From Parasitella parasitica (taxonomy: Eukaryota; Mucoromycota; Mucoromycetes; Mucorales; Mucoraceae): a stretch of 57,964 bases of DNA. The position numbers and the translations under genes were made by a program. How positions within the stretch are numbered: the first letter of the stretch is position 1; the number at the start of each line of letters is the position of its first letter. Where the stretch lies: NCBI GenBank assembly GCA_025201805.1, contig MU619336.1:64961-122924 (forward strand), written 5' to 3'. Shown one piece after another: positions 57,595 through 57,964 of the stretch. The notes below the pieces were generated by a model. That model worked only from the letters and a program-made list of their open reading frames with translations, made no database searches and was not told the DNA's origin.

Positions 57595-57964
57595 TTACGC
57601 TGCGCCCTTTGACACTAGCACAACAGGCATGATTTAGAGAATAGAACAATAGATTTTACCTATTATCCATGAACATGTCCTGTTAAAATATAAATAAGGA
57701 TCATAATCCATTGGGATATGTTCCTGAATTGAGTTCAGAATTAATTTTACTAGAGTTTAACTTCAGGTTGGAAAATTGACACATCGTTGCATATAATCAA
57801 TGATAGGCTGCGATAAAGAGCAAATCAAAGCCTGTCTTATGCCCCATAAAAACAGGCATAATCATCGCTATCTGAGCATAACTTGATTTCCATTGGGCAA
57901 TGTCTCTATCAAAAGTTATGTGCAAAAACAATTTTATTTTTCAATATTTATCATAAATATTGAT
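57595..57964. other. Right end, nothing recognised
   Basis: AT-rich sequence after the possible LTR. No retroelement ORF is visible before the window ends. Confidence 0.5.

Noticed and set aside
1-57964. CRISPR arrays, operons, ribosome binding sites
   Set aside because: The window is eukaryotic, with spliced monocistronic genes; no regularly spaced repeat arrays were seen.

Overview
This is a piece of nuclear genome from a filamentous fungus, most likely Mucoromycota (Mucorales type). AT-rich spacers separate compact genes. The genes carry many short introns: most that I could delimit are 47-81 nt, GT-AG, often with CTAAT-like branch sites. The gene set fits too: a SCAP homologue, a Ctk3, a Pho80-type cyclin, a septin and degraded LINE and Helitron copies. 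I cannot name the genus. Most real genes are split, so the exon coordinates below were assembled by hand from splice sites, conserved protein motifs and reading-frame continuity.

Left part (1-31 kb). The window opens with the 5' end of an MFS transporter gene on the minus strand. The dominant structure is a pair of inverted 3.2-kb arms, 691-3909 and 27670-30871. Each arm carries one intronless gene for an unrecognised ~550-residue protein, and the two genes point towards each other. Between the arms lies a gene-poor, repeat-rich stretch (3.9-14 kb) with a truncated Helitron helicase, other coding relics and a dead LINE ending in A41. Then comes a gene block: a secreted Kre9/Knh1-domain protein, a bZIP factor, a Rogdi/Rav2 homologue, an LRR protein (all minus), then a CTK3 homologue and an alpha-arrestin (both plus).

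Right part (31-58 kb). This holds a cytochrome P450 (minus), a spacer with SINE-like inverted repeats and a 10-N gap, and an inositol polyphosphate 5-phosphatase gene (minus) that is head-to-head with a SCAP homologue (plus). Next are an M17 leucine aminopeptidase, a Pho80/Pcl-type cyclin, a septin and MOG1 (all plus). After these come a tetraspanin-like gene (minus), two tandem UPF0658-type Golgi membrane protein genes (plus) and a possible LTR.

The most interesting gene is the bZIP factor at 18437-19749. Removing a 65-nt intron replaces a soluble C terminus with a transmembrane helix and a short tail carrying an N-glycosylation sequon. That is the layout of ER-anchored ATF6/CREB3-type stress regulators. 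The same window encodes SCAP, the escort of the other classic membrane-tethered transcription factor, SREBP. A functional link between the two is speculation; the architecture is visible in the sequence.
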